From NCBI GenBank assembly GCA_034509755.1, contig CM067556.1, forward strand, positions 13,043,501-13,107,500: a DNA stretch of 64,000 bases, read 5' to 3'. This document shows positions 1 to 12,150 of this stretch, in pieces (the stretch's first letter is position 1; each line of letters opens with the position of its first letter). The stretch is from Anisodus tanguticus (taxonomy: Eukaryota; Streptophyta; Magnoliopsida; Solanales; Solanaceae). The notes under the pieces are model-generated. The model was not told the origin of the DNA. It saw nothing but the letters and a program-made list of their open reading frames with translations, and ran no database searches. A program made the translations under genes and the position numbers.

Positions 1-835
1 TTTTATCCTTACATATCCAACTTGCGGAGGTAAGTTGGGTTTTGTTGTTGTTATTGTGCAACTCAAACTGCCAATTTCTTAAAGAGGAAAAGAAATAGTC
101 TTTGAATTATTTTTGTGATGTCAGCAGCAGTTGAAAAATCATAATTCAATTTATATTCTTTCAAGCAAGTTGGTAATAGCAATTATGTATCCTTCACTTT
201 CAGTGTATGATGGTCGGTAAGTAAAACCTTTTGAAGATAAAGACGTTTAAGGCATTATACATTATGTCTTTACAAAAGCAACTCTATCCCACTTGCTTTT
301 CGTATTGGAAGTGGACAAACCTATTATTTCCTTTCCTAAATTTTAAAAATAAAACGAGATAGAAATTTGGATTTTGCAGGAATATCTCTATTGAACAAAC
401 TTAAAATTTTATGAGAAAATATAAATTATAATTTAAAACTTTATAAGATATTTTAAACTTTAGATAACGGTATAATATTTTGTTTGTAAGGTTAAGAAAT
501 ATAAAAATAAATATTAAATTCGAGTCTCAAAATGGGAGGCCGTAGGGGTTTAGGGGGTTGGAGGTCGGGGGACCATGAAAAGAATATAGTTTATTTGGTT
601 TTTTAAATTAATTCATTTTGATTTGTTTTCAGATAATGTCAGATGGCCAGCATATCTTTTTAAAGGAATATAGAGTGATTCAATAACTTAGCATCATTTG
701 GTTAACTTTTCCAGAAACAGAATATTATAATAATATGTTCAATAACTTAATATCCTCATTTTGCCACAGGCCAAGGCTAGTCGGATTTTTTAAGGTTTAT
801 TCCTGTCTCATTTATTTAGTTATTAGGGATTTGAA
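1..835. other. Intergenic AT-rich DNA, nothing recognised
   Basis: No open frame of meaningful length, no splice-linked coding signal and no repeat structure that I recognise. Confidence 0.5.
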
Positions 836-1006
836 GGGGAGCGATAAAATTGATGTCACGTGATCAGGAGGTTATGATTCAAACCGTGAAAACAGTCTCT
901 TGCAAAAATATGAGGTAAAGCTGCGTACAATAAATCCTTATGGTCCGACTCTTCTCCGGACTCCGCGAATAGCGAGAGCTTAGTGCACCGGGCTACCCTG
1001 CTAGGG
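836..1006 (+). mobile_element. tRNA-derived SINE (Solanaceae type)
   Basis: The stretch opens with GGGGAGC and continues with a degenerate pol III B-box (GATTCAAACCG near 877), then the conserved body seen in Solanaceae SINEs: an AACAGTCTCTTGC block, a GCTGCGTACAATA block, a GACTCCGCGAATAGCGAGAG block and a CACCGGGCTACCC end. Point changes against the family pattern show it is an old copy. Boundaries are approximate. Confidence 0.7.
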
Positions 1007-1044
1007 ATTTGTGAGGTAAATTGTACTAGTTATTTTCATATGAT

Positions 1045-1328
1045 AGCTCGTTTGGTCAAGCTTCTAAAATCATCTTTTTTTTTAAAAAAAATACTCTTTT
1101 AAAGAGCTTTTCAAATAAATACTGAGAAATAGTTTGTGTTAGACTAATTAATTTAAAAAATACTTTTGAGCAGCAATCAGTGTTTGACCAAGTTTTTTAA
1201 AAAGTGTTTCTAAGCATACTTCCTCAAAAGTATTTTTGAAAAACTTCCTTTTTAGCTTTTGAAAAATTGTTTTTGCTACTCTTCAGAAGCACTTATTTTT
1301 TCTCCCAAAAGCTTAGCCAAACACCTCA
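1045..1328. mobile_element. MITE with GTTTGG..AAGCTT ends
   Basis: The left end reads CGTTTGGTCAAGCTTCTAAAA and the right end CCCAAAAGCTTAGCCAAACAC, so the ends are inverted repeats of each other. The interior is T-rich and A-rich and carries further AAGCTT-type inverted copies. A second, partial right-end copy lies at about 1380-1405. No open frame is present. The superfamily is not certain because I could not settle a target duplication. Confidence 0.55.
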
Positions 1329-1487
1329 TTGAAGAAAAAATAAACAAGTTTTTAGAAAGAAAAAAACATTTTTTTTACCTCCCAAAAGCTTCGTCAAAAC
1401 AAGCTATAAATTCTTTATGAATAATTGGATATTTTAATTATTTGAAAAGCTACAATTTAAATTTCATACCTTTTTATATCAAATACA

Positions 1488-2112
1488 ATGTGGACGGCTT
1501 TACAAGAAGGCCTGACCATTGCCATTGAAAGGCAGTTAATGCCCATAGAAATAGAATCGGACTAGGCATAACTGCCACAATGATTAAATATTAGGAGAGT
1601 CCCGTGCACTAAGCTTTTGCTATGCGCGGGACAAAACTAAAGTTATTTGATAATTATAAGATTGATTAAAATATGAACTCTCATGTATTTTGATTTGATT
1701 TTTAATTCTAATATACAAAAATTTCAAAAAAATAAGTTTGTAATGATCGCGTGAAGCGCAGACAAATTTCCTAGTTAATGCAATATTTAAGGGATATCCT
1801 GCTTATCACACTCCTATTCTCAATTGCAGATGGTTGATACTCTCGGAGAAAATGTTGTTCCTGCGCCATAACTTCAGACAAGAAAATAGGGTAGCATATG
1901 TTTTGTCGAAAGAAGCTCTGAAGAACTCTACCAGCTGTCTGGTTCATCGTTTTGCTAATCCTCCATCAAATGTATTAAATCTACTACTAAAAGATCTGTC
2001 TAGTACTACTCTAGCTGCTAAAGAAGTCGATGGTCAAGTCTGTATGCAGTTGGCTACTATGGGAAACCATTGTGTCCCAAGTGTCACAACTATGTCTTGT
2101 AATATTTTGCCT
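1488..2112 (+). pseudogene. RNase H-like (RVT_3) fragment of a LINE, interrupted
   Basis: Two in-phase-looking pieces of a plant non-LTR RNase H-like domain are present. Positions 1488-1562 encode a segment containing ALQEGLTIAIERQ and then IEIESD, which matches the central strand with a catalytic Asp, followed at once by stops. Positions about 1834-2095 encode the C-terminal part with the hallmark HNFRQENRVAYVLSKEA and FANPPSNVLNLLL motifs. Between them lie about 270 bp of unrelated AT-rich DNA that includes a CGCGGGAC / GAAGCGCAGACAAATTTCCTAGT repeat, probably a later insertion. There is no upstream reverse transcriptase in the window, so this is a dead 5'-truncated LINE remnant. Confidence 0.55.
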
Positions 2113-2459
2113 GCGTAATATATATAAAGTATTTTTGACTTTCAAAAAAAAAATATAATGTGGACTGATAATAACATAATTTACAAAGGGAAACTTACCT
2201 TTTACGATGTTAACACCAAATTAAATGAATTTAATTCTAAGAGACGCTATAGTCGCAAATTAATATGCACTAATTGAAAAAATATAATTTTTATTATATC
2301 TTGATTATTAAAAAGCAGATTTCACTTCCAGAATAGGAATATAAGCATCTATATATTTAACTCATCTTTTAGTGCATCTCTTATTAGTTTCATTTACGTA
2401 CATTACTTTTATTTGGGACAATAAGTTGATATGTAAAATGAGCTGGCCATACTATGTAG

Positions 2460-2720
2460 GTCAAGAGATGAAATTGCACGACTAGCTCTTCAAATGGGCT
2501 GGTCTTTAATTTTTGTCCTTTAAATGGGCTGGTCTTTAATTGTTGCCCTTTAACAATCGAACTTATATCTAGTGAGACAAAAGTCATGCGGGATATAAGT
2601 TGTAAAATATTATAATGTAAAAATATAAACTTATGTCCCGCGAAAAACTTGTTCGTAATTAAGGCATAAAATTAAATACCAGCACAAAATAGGGGCAAAA
2701 GTGACAGTGATCTCCTATTG
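2460..2720. repeat. Dispersed repeat with 30 bp tandem unit
   Basis: Two adjacent units starting AAATGGGCTGGTCTTTAATT occur at about 2493 and 2523, followed by an ACTTATGTCCC motif and a CAGCACAAAATAGGGGCAAAA motif. The same ordered motifs recur at 31270-31440, and the ACTTATGCC motif recurs in the hairpin repeats at 12151-12540, so all three loci look like members of one dispersed family. No coding potential. Confidence 0.5.
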
Positions 2721-5700
2721 GAATGGGCCTACGTTTTCTGAAATGGAAAATGACAAAAGTGGCCATCCGGCCCAACCTAGTGACAGTCGGATGGCCCAAT
2801 ATGTTTAAAACCCATTAGCTAGCCTGTTAAAATAATTTTAATTTTTAGCCTTTTTTTCACTAATTTCAGAATATGTAACTGTATTATTGTTGTATAGAAT
2901 ATGTATCCTTATAGTATGTGTTTAGAAAATGTATCATTATTGTATAATTTATGTTTAATAAATGTATAATCAACGTATACTTACTAATTATACACATATT
3001 ATACATATTTTGAGATATTGTTTAAAGGATTTTTTTCGTTGACCTTTATTTAGTCGCCACAAAAAGTATGATCATTTTGTAGTGAACGTTTAGTATCGAT
3101 TTTTTGATTTTTTGTGGTGACTACCTTTAGTAGCGACTTTTTAGTTTTTTGTGATGACTTTATTCATTCTCTCACTTCTTGAAGACTTTTTTTCCATTCA
3201 ATAGTGCCTCTCCGGTAAGAGAAGGAGATTTCTTCACCCGTACGGCAGTCCCAAAAGAAAGAGCACAAGCAGGACTCCCTGCACCTGCGTGAGAGAACAC
3301 TTTGAGTCCATACCGAATGGACGACTTGAAAAGAGTGAACTTTTTTGTAGTGTTAATGGGCTGCGGGTGAGCTAGCACTTGGGATTAGTTTGGGCCGAAA
3401 GGCCATATCACGGTATTAAGTTCAAACACAGAACAAATAAATTCCTAATGGCTAGGTAATGTCCTTTTCCCTTTCTGAAAAGCCCAACAATTTATTCCTA
3501 ATGGTTAGGTAGTGAAATTATTGCAATACGATATTTCATTTTTCTTGACAATGTTTTCTTTTACCAAAATACCATAACCGTAGTAGTCTTTTTATAAGCT
3601 GAATGCCTTCCAATTATTAGATTTATGAATTATACAGTCTCATAATTGAACTCGTGAAGAAATTAGGTTATAATATCAATTATCAACGTTGGTTATCATA
3701 TCATACCTGAATATACACTTGTCCACTTTGTAAATGAAGAGAAAGAATGATGTTACTCTTATATGGTGACGAAGTCCACTTTCTAATGAGCTAAGCTAAT
3801 ATTGCATATGTTATTAAAAATATGATTATTTGTATTTTATAGTATAACAAATATTTTGAAGAAGGGAACCTATATTTACTTGACTGACAATTTTAATTAG
3901 TTGATGTTTACTAGAATAATTCAAGAACTTAGATCTACTCAATCCAGCTAAATAAAGGAAAATTCTATCAGTTTAATTTTCTAAATTAGGAGTAGTTCCA
4001 TTATAAGGAATTGAATATTGCTTGTCCACAACGAGGATTACTTTTTTTTGCGTTTTTGATATGTAACTTAATTTACTGTGTATGATGAGACTCATATCAA
4101 TTATATAATTATACTTTCTCTCTTTTGTTAGTTTTATTCTAGCTTTGAGGGTAGACAAATAAGCCTACTATCTAGGTGTTAAAAAAGTAGTGGATCCTCA
4201 CACACCTTTGATTGGTTGTGCATCACCCATGATAATCGCTTGATTTTATTACCTTTATAAAATAGGCCTCAATAGAATACTTTAATTTTAATATAAGAAT
4301 AGCAAATGATTGAATTCAGTGATGTATACCTTATCTTCAAATAACAAGAGCAATGAACTCCAGCGTCGATGGCTTAATTAAACATTTCTGTGACGAGATT
4401 GAAAAAAAATTCTTAAAATGTCATTAACCTTTTTTGGTGTGTAAAATTATTAAAAATGCAGCGAGATTCTTATATTTAATTAGTTAAGAACACACAATAA
4501 AAATTATCAAACCCAGAATGCAATAGACAAATTATAAGAAGAAACATCTTCCATGCATTATAATGTGGAAATTTATACATATTACGTATCCACCTCAAGT
4601 GATTTGGGTTAGTATATAACTTATGAGGAGAGCAGAGAACCCAAACGGAGGAAGAAAAAAAATAGGTTTATGATAGTCCTCTATTTTGTTACATGCCCAA
4701 TTGTATTTGTACCTAAAATTGCCTAACAAAATCTTCTTCTTCTTTTTCTATGGACCGCATAAATCTTGTCTTCCAGCCCAAAGAAGGATGAACCAACTGG
4801 TTTCACACCGGGAGAATAAGATCTGGAGCAACGACCCCAACAGTTTGGAAGATATCTTGAGAAAAGGTTTTAGCACCGATGGAAAAAAACATACTAAGGT
4901 ATCCAATCAAAAGCTAGCACAAAGCTAAAAGGTAGTTGTAGTGATAAAGAAATTTAGAAATGGACCGTCATTTTCTCGCTTGGATCTTCTACTTGGATTC
5001 TCGTTCCAAGTTTATTAGTACTATTTTATTAATGTAAACATATAAAGCCAAAATGCTTTTCTTCTATGGAAAACCATATATGAATTCGACATTTTTGGCC
5101 TAAAATATTTACTCATATGAAGCATTTATACCAAAACCTATAAATTTAGAGTTAACGATAATTATATTTCTACTTAATTTATCATTAACCTGAACACAGA
5201 ACCTATTAGTTATATTTCTACTATTATTGCATAAATTTTGCCTTTAAATATGAGTATTTCCTTAAATTGATAAATACTACGAATCTCAATATCAACCAAA
5301 CTTCCCTATCAAAAAAGCCTGTTTATAAGGTTTCCATACATATTTATGACTCCTGATGAGTCATTAATAATTGACCCCTAGAGATTTCAATAAATTTATA
5401 AAAAATCCAAAAAAAACTTAGAGATTCTTCCATTCACATCCTTTTACACTTTTACAGTCAATAGTCCATACCTTTCTTGTCACTTGGTAAGCTCTCTTAA
5501 TTTCCTACTATAATTTAATATTTCAATGTCAACTATATATGAACCATTTTTTATTGCTATATTTCAGATTTCCTCCAAGCCAATTGAATTGATATAAGGT
5601 TTCTTTAAGTACCTTGTTATAATTGCTTCTTTATAAATTTTAATTTCTGTTTTACAATGTATACATGATAGTTTAATTTGTGCTGTGCAGTGCAGTCCTT

Positions 5701-5734
5701 TTGGTGTTTAATTTTTTTCCACAAAGAAGCAGCC
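2721..5734. other. Intergenic DNA upstream of the ENT gene
   Basis: AT-rich with no supported gene. Around 3045-3170 there are inverted short motifs (TAGTCGCCAC and GTGGTGACTA, then TAGCGACTTTT) of the kind found at the ends of DNA transposons, but no complete element could be bounded. Short open frames here have no recognisable content. The last few hundred bases before 5735 must hold the promoter and 5' UTR of the transporter gene. I could not place a convincing TATA box. Confidence 0.4.
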
Positions 5735-8203
5735 ATGACTATTGCTGTTCTAAGTAAAAGTCCAAGTCCTACTAGGCTTGAGGTTTGTTTCAATCTTCGT
5801 TACTTTTATTATGTTATGGCAAAGATGGAGGAGTTTATTGTGAAAATTTGTTGTGGCTGAGATTATTATGTATGTGAAATTTTGCAGGGGAAATTTATGG
5901 GTATGCTTGTTTGTTGGATTCTTGGACTTGGGTCACTTGTTTCTTGGAATAGTTTAATGAGCATCGGAGATTACTACTATGCACTGTTTCCTGTAAGTCT
6001 CCCTTGCAATAGAAAACATTGACAACTAATGGTTTTTTATTGTTTATCTTCAATTTTGGTTTATATAATATTAGATTGAGATACTTAGATGGAGTGACAT
6101 GAATATTGAATATTCATATAGCCGATCTCAGTATGTTGTGTATGGATTATCTGCTGATTGGTTTATTTTGGTATGTATTGAAGAATTATCATCCTTCAAG
6201 GGTACTCACCCTAGTGTATCAGCCATTTGCACTTGGAACAATGGCAATTCTTGCATATAATGAGGCAAAAGTTGACACAAGAAAGCGCAACTTAGCTGGA
6301 TATACTCTTTTTACCTTAAGCACATTAGTGCTCATATTGGTATGTTCTACTTTTGCCAATCTCTGGTGTTTTTATGTTGTCATTTATTTTGTTAACCCTT
6401 TCAAAATCTGTTGTTTTTCCCACTTGTTACCAGTTGGATTTGGCGACTTCCGGTAAGGGTGGAATAGGAAATTACATTGGTGTATGTGCCATAGTAGGTT
6501 GTTTTGGAGTTGCAGATGCTCTTGTTCAAGGTGGAATGGTTGGAGATTTAGCCTTCATGTGCCCTGAGTTCATTCAAGTGGGTGGCCGTAACATTTTTTA
6601 GCTTTGTTCTGCTTCATTGCTACATGAAGTCCTGAATTATATTAAGTTAAGTTTGTATCTTGACTCTCATGGACTATGCAGTCATTTTTCGCTGGTCTTG
6701 CTGCATCTGGTGCACTTACCTCTGGTTTAAGGCTAATGACCAAGGCAGCTTTCGAAAACTCTAACAACGGTCTACGCAAAGGAGTTAGTACGTAATTTCG
6801 ATCTCATTGTTGAAAAGTTAAATCGTAAACAGTATGCTTGATGTACTTTCAATGTGATGCAATTAATGTTTCTTGATTTATTATGTTGAATTTCCTCCTT
6901 TGAGAAACTTAGAATTATTGATTTCACAGTGTTGTTCCTTGCCATCTCCACGTTCTTTGAATTCCTATGCATTCTTCTATATGCATTCATCTTCCCTAAG
7001 CTACCAATTGTGAAGCACTACCGCACAAAGGCAGCTGCAGAAGGATCAACAACTGTTGCAGCAGACTTAGCTGCTGCAGGCATCGGAACTCAACCTATCG
7101 AAAAAGTAGGCAACTTTTTGTCCTCAACTAAAAACTGTTATATAAGCAATTTTCACGATCATAATATTTGATATGTTTCTGTTAACTGAACAGGCTGATA
7201 ATGATGCTAAACAATCGCAACGTCTGAGCACCAAACAATTGTTTTACCAGAACATTGATTATGAATTGGACTTGTACTTGATTTATGTCCTCACTTTATC
7301 AATTTTCCCTGGATTCTTGTATGAAAACACTGGTACCCACAAATTGGGCTCATGGTAAGTGTGCATTCCTTTCTCTGAAGAAATCCTTCTTGCTACAACT
7401 ATTTTTGCAGTACCTCTTGAATTTCTTTTTTCGAACTGTCCGCTTGGATGCTCTACATCAATAATAGGCCTTTTTCGTAACGAAAATGCATGAAGTATTA
7501 AAATGAAATATAGAATGTTCCATGTGATCATTCATATTGTCAAACTGAAATTTATAAAGGCACACTGTTCCATATTATCTTGAGCACTTGGCTTCTTGGA
7601 GTTCTCACCCAATGTAGATAAGACCTGCTAGACAGATAGAAGCCTGAGTTGCTTTAACTACATATTAATGTGAAAAACATTTCTCCTATGTGTTACTGAT
7701 AATATCTTCTTTTAAAAAAAAATTCAGGTACCCTCTAGTTCTGATAGCAATGTACAATGTTTGGGATCTGATAGCAAGATACATTCCACTGATAGAGAAA
7801 ATCAAGCTTAAATCACGAAAGGGCCTCATGATTGCGACCCTCTCTCGTTTCTTGCTGATCCCTTGCTTCTACTTCACTGCAAAATATGGCGATCAAGGCT
7901 GGATGATATTTCTGGTATCCTTCTTGGGACTCACAAATGGTTATCTCACTGTTTGTGTCATGACAGCTGCTCCTCAAGGATACAAGGTTAGTTAAAAGTT
8001 TTAAATTTCAGAACCCATACAGATTTCATGTTATAATCATCTCAACTCTCACATTAAATTTTAACACTTAAATTGGAATTTGATTTTTGTAGGGGCCTGA
8101 GCAAAATGCATTGGGTAACTTGCTAGTGCTATTCCTACTAGGTGGAATATTTTCTGGTGTTGCTTTAGATTGGTTGTGGATTATTGGTAATGGGAAATTC
8201 TGA
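5735..8203 (+). CDS. Equilibrative nucleoside transporter (ENT3-like), nine exons
   Basis: A membrane carrier of the SLC29/ENT family, which moves nucleosides and nucleobases across the plasma membrane or tonoplast; plant members are usually proton-coupled. Exons by GT/AG and phase: 5735-5782, 5888-5992, 6184-6339, 6434-6577, 6682-6787, 6930-7105, 7194-7354, 7728-7986, 8093-8203, giving 421 aa, the usual size of plant ENT3-like proteins (about 415-420). Recognised blocks in order: short 16 aa N-terminus, first helix with LGSLVSWNSL, then HPSRVLTLVYQPFALGTMA, a GGMVGDLAFMCPEFIQ helix, AGLAASGALTSGLRL, a central loop rich in Ala (residues about 255-295), then YPLVLIAMYNVWDLIARY and the C-terminal GPEQNALGNLLVLFLLGGIFSG block. 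The ATG at 5735 is the only start that gives the short N-terminus and splices in phase. No stops or frameshifts, so it appears functional. The exact paralogue (ENT3, 4, 6 or 7 type) cannot be fixed by eye. Confidence 0.9.
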
Positions 8204-8560
8204 GTACTCAAGAAGATGGTATGGTTTGACAGAACAATAGCTAACATTGCATTTTAGTGGGGATGAACATATATAGTTATCTGCATTTTGTGTGAATGTG
8301 TTGCTTTTTTCCTTTCTTCATATCGATTTTCAGCTTCTAGGATATTAGAGGAGTATAGAGAATGATTGAAATTTGCATATGTGATGATTAAACTTCTTTC
8401 TGGATTGAAAAGAATGTTACAGAAGTTAAATTCACACAAGAGAAAAAAGAAATGGTTATGTTGTTCAAGTTCTGATGTACATTCAGTCTTTCCTTTGCCT
8501 TTTTTTTGGTTCATCAAATATGTGTATTATGATTAAAGTTGTCATCTCATAGACTCTTGC
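8204..8560 (+). other. Probable 3' UTR and downstream DNA of the ENT gene
   Basis: Follows the TGA at 8201-8203. AT-rich with several AATAAA-like and TTGTGT-type tracts typical of plant 3' ends. The cleavage site cannot be set from sequence alone. Confidence 0.35.
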
Positions 8561-9484
8561 ATGGCCAATAACTACTTTTGAATTTCTCGTAAGTCATCCA
8601 ACTTAATCCATTCTTTCATAAAATCATTTTAGCCCGTACTTTCCGGAGTAGGAAAGATGATCTGACATGGTATGTCACCCACTAAACTTTAAAATTTCCA
8701 AAAAGTCAGTCCAAAAAATCTCTAAGAATGCATTTTTTCAAAGTTTTTCTTTGTTTCTGAAATAAATTTTGTGTCAAGTCAATATAATGCTTATTCGATA
8801 AATATTTTCTTTCATCAAATAATATTTGTGTTTTTTAAATCAGGTAAAGTATTCTCCTACTTACCTAAATTTTCACCAAATAAAAGCTACACGAGTTTGA
8901 GGAACAAAACATGTGAAAAGAATTGGTGTAATTTATTCGATAACATTTTGTCTTTTCACCAATTAACATACAAAGCACAAGTGTAAAAATTCATTTTATG
9001 AAGGGTCGAAAGGAAACTGTTATGTGGATGGACAGAAAATTAAAATTTAATTAAGGTTTATTTAAAGATAAATTATCAAAATTCTAGGTAAAGGGAGAAA
9101 TTTATCATAAACTTTGAGGCAAGTATCCATCGTGAAAAACAAGCATCAAACTTCCAAATAAATATTTAACTCTTTTTCCGCTGAAAAGTTTATTTTTATA
9201 GAGTGAAAAAATTCTTTTATTTACGTCAACTTTTCAACGACTTCGTTCGTCAAATTAATGTATCTTTTACTTGGTTAAAAAAATTTATTTATCGAAAATA
9301 TTACTATTATGAGTTTTATCAGGTATTTAGAATATTTCACTTGATAAATATTATTATTTACTGAAGAAAATATTTACCGAGTTAATACTATTAACTTGAC
9401 ACAAATTTTATTTAAGAACAAAGAAATACTTTACAAAATTTTATAACTTAAATGACCATTTATGAAATTCAAAAGTTTAATGGC
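8561..9484. mobile_element. Long terminal inverted-repeat element
   Basis: The outer left end ATGGCCAATAACTACTTTTG is matched in reverse at the right end by CAAAAGTTTAATGGCCCGTG (9470s-9480s). Further inside, a left block with TTTTGTGTCAAGTCAATA and GATAAATATTTTCTT (8767-8812) is matched in reverse on the right by AATATTTACCGAGTTAATAC and AACTTGACACAAATTTTA (9369-9411). The left arm has about 130 bp of extra sequence between these blocks. No transposase frame lies inside, so this is a non-autonomous fold-back or Mutator-type MITE. Arms are clearly diverged. Confidence 0.5.
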
Positions 9485-9708
9485 CCGTGCTCGTGCACAG
9501 CACCGACATATGCTCGACATTGCTGGTTTTAGAGCAAAACAAATTAAAAGATATATCACTCAGACGGAAGTTAGTGTATTACAAACCAACCTGTTATAAT
9601 TTGATACAAATAAAAAGTTCACTTAATAGGAGAGTAGCCACTTCCATAAATTTAAACACAACTCACATCAACTATTTAAAGAGATTTTTAATTATCTGTT
9701 GATTAAGC

Positions 9709-10137
9709 GAGTACATTTTCAACATCCATATCCGTCTAGGCGGGTATATTCCTAAATCCACACCCGCTCCACCACCCAAGTGGATATCCGCCACCCACCA
9801 ATACCCGTCTGTACCCGCGGAGGGTTTTGCCTCAAATTCATTATTATTGGGCTTATGGGCTGCTAAAATTATGTGTGTCAAATTATTTGGGCTTTAGATA
9901 AATATAAAGTTGTACAAATAAAATTATAATTGGCGGGTATAAGGTGGACGGATGGATTTGGGGCGGGCGGTTGGATGCGGTGCGGGGCAGGCGGGATAAC
10001 TGCAAATCCACCACCTACCCATACCCGCCTACTACCCGTCAAAGTTATAACCATACCCGCAAAAATTATACTCATACCCGTCCTAACCGAGGAGGGTGCG
10101 ATGGGGAATCCGCAAAATTGTACCACCTGCCATCCTA
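9709..10137 (-). mobile_element. GC-rich non-autonomous hAT-like element (family A, truncated)
   Basis: Dense TACCCGCC / GGCGGGTA motifs on both strands. It is clearly the same family as the element at 42343-42852 in opposite orientation: both share the GAGTACATTTTCAACATCC block, a TAGGCGGGTATATTCC block, a GATTTGGGG(C/A)GGGCGG block and a GGCGGGATAACTGCAAATCC block. The end near 10137 (CTGCCATCCTA) matches the other copy's CCATCCCTA terminus in type. The left side starts abruptly inside the shared region, so this copy is truncated there. Short open frames within it are composition artefacts. Confidence 0.55.
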
Positions 10138-10595
10138 GGGCGGAGCATAACTGTTTGTACAAGTTTTATCGGATGGGTAAAACTTGTCATGTTCACAAGT
10201 AATACTGGCTGGGCATAATTTTGGTACAAATTGTTAGCACGTTTTGTTGAATAAACAACTTGCATGTGTTGTTTAACTGTTAACAATATTTGTTGGACTG
10301 GCACGTGATACTATTTTCATTCTACTTATATTGTTAAATGTTCACAAATTTGTCCATCCGTTAGATAAAGTCTGCCTAGCAATTAAGAATTGCATGTTGA
10401 TTGTTGACAATAAGTTTTAGGGAAGGGAACAAGCTGCTATTAAGCTTGGTGAGACGATGGGGAGCTAAAAAAGTCTCAAGTTTGACTGCATGTTCCTCGA
10501 AATTAATTTCTTCGAATATAATTGTGACAGTAATATAGATGCAATGGGGGTAAGAGAAGTGAGGTGCTTTTAAAGTTCTCCCTTTTTCATTTATA

Positions 10596-11340
10596 CAGTC
10601 AAATCTCTCTATAATTGTCATTCATTATAATAGTATTTTATTATAATGACCTGATGGAACCAATTTTCATGTTATATTTTAATTCTTTATAACATCATTC
10701 TACCTATAACAACAATGTCATTCATTATAGCGGTACACTCTTTGTAAAATTACATCTCTATAATAATCATACTCAAACATTATGTAATAATATTTATAAG
10801 AAATATATTATGTATAACAATAAAATATTAAAATATTTATGGTAATCATCATTAATGTCATGCACATAGTAAATGTCATGCGCTGATAGTCCAATCTCAT
10901 CTCATAACACCAATCAAGCAATGGATGCTACAAAACTGGAATTCAAGCGTTATATTATCACAAAGAGACTGAAATTTAAGAAATAACCTACAATTGTAGA
11001 ATTCTTACGTCAAACTTGAAATATCTAAATTCTCAGTTAATAAAAATGCATATGTTCCTTAGATTTAATTCTTTATTTGTATGGTACAATTAATTATGAA
11101 TTTTTTAATCTTTTTAATTTTTAATTAATGAGATATGAAAACCAATTGAGATTTTAAAATTAACAAGTATATTGTTTCATTTATAACATAAAAAGTACAT
11201 AAATTATTATTTGCATACTTTTGTTTATAACAACTAAATGATATCTAAACATCAAATGACATGGTACATACATAACAATACCTCACTTAGCCGTCATGAA
11301 ATTTTCGGACAAACGCTGTCATTATAGAGATGTTTGACTG
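10596..11340. mobile_element. TIR MITE with TA target duplication
   Basis: Left end CAGTCAAATCTCTCTATAAT at 10596 and right end ATTATAGAGATGTTTGACTG at 11340 are inverted copies (about 18 of 20 match), each flanked outside by TA, as expected for mariner-type insertions. The interior is strongly AT-rich with repeated CATTATA / TATAATG segments and no transposase frame. Length 745 bp. Confidence 0.65.
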
Positions 11341-11342
11341 TA

Positions 11343-12150
11343 AATGTTTTGGCTGAGAACCATTCGAATTTGGAAGTAATGGAATTACTGGTAATGCTCT
11401 TCGATTGCATAGAGATTCTTCTTGCTAAGTATTCTTGTAAGTTTAGAAAAATATTCTTACTGATAATATGTTCGGATTATGCTTACTTGGCCATTGCAAA
11501 TGTTCAACAATTGAAACAAATATTTGACAGATGAGTTCTCAATGTGGTCAAACTCACTTTTGAGAGAGCAAGTTAGAAAAAAATGTACTCACGTCCTGCA
11601 TTTACGCTAAATTAATAAACATTTAATATTGTATCTTTCACATGCACCTTTATTACTAATCATAATTGGTTAATATATATAATCACCTCAATTACCACTT
11701 AATTATGTGAACTAACATGATTTGGTGTAATTATTAGGCATCAGATTACTGATTTCCAGTCAAATAATCCTGCTCCCCACCAATTTTACTCACTCCATCA
11801 GATATTTGCAACACATTTGCTATAGATAGACGAGCTAAGACTTTTGAATTCGAAGCTAAAGGTTGTACACTTGAATAATAATAATTCTCCATTTTTTCTT
11901 AGCACACAACTACAAGTGTATAACCACTTTCAGCCCATTTTGTGCTCTAATACTGATTGGGCTTGTTGCTACTTCTTGAAAGGGGTTAGTACACAAATAA
12001 CCTCTCCGCAAGGTTATGGTGGTTTTGATTTTTTGGCTCCACTTAGCAAAAAATTTAAAATTGTCTTCACTTCAGAAAATTCGTTAGACAAAGTTTTGTT
12101 GTCATCGGACACAAGTTGGGTAAATAATTAGTTTTGCCAATAATACAGAG
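11343..12150. other. Intergenic DNA, no gene recognised
   Basis: Short open frames occur but have no family features. The last 300 bases contain fragments (AGCCCATTTTGTGCTC, GATTGGGCTTGTTGC) that belong to the dispersed repeat family continuing into the hairpin repeats at 12151. Confidence 0.4.

Noticed and set aside
876..1000. Possible tRNA gene suggested by the B-box-like sequence
   Set aside because: No cloverleaf can be formed; the arrangement is that of a tRNA-derived SINE.
3172..3378. 68-codon minus-strand frame
   Set aside because: No recognisable motif, and the surroundings look like DNA transposon ends.
9878..10202. Overlapping Gly/Pro-rich frames on both strands
   Set aside because: They arise from TACCCGCC repeats of the hAT-like element.
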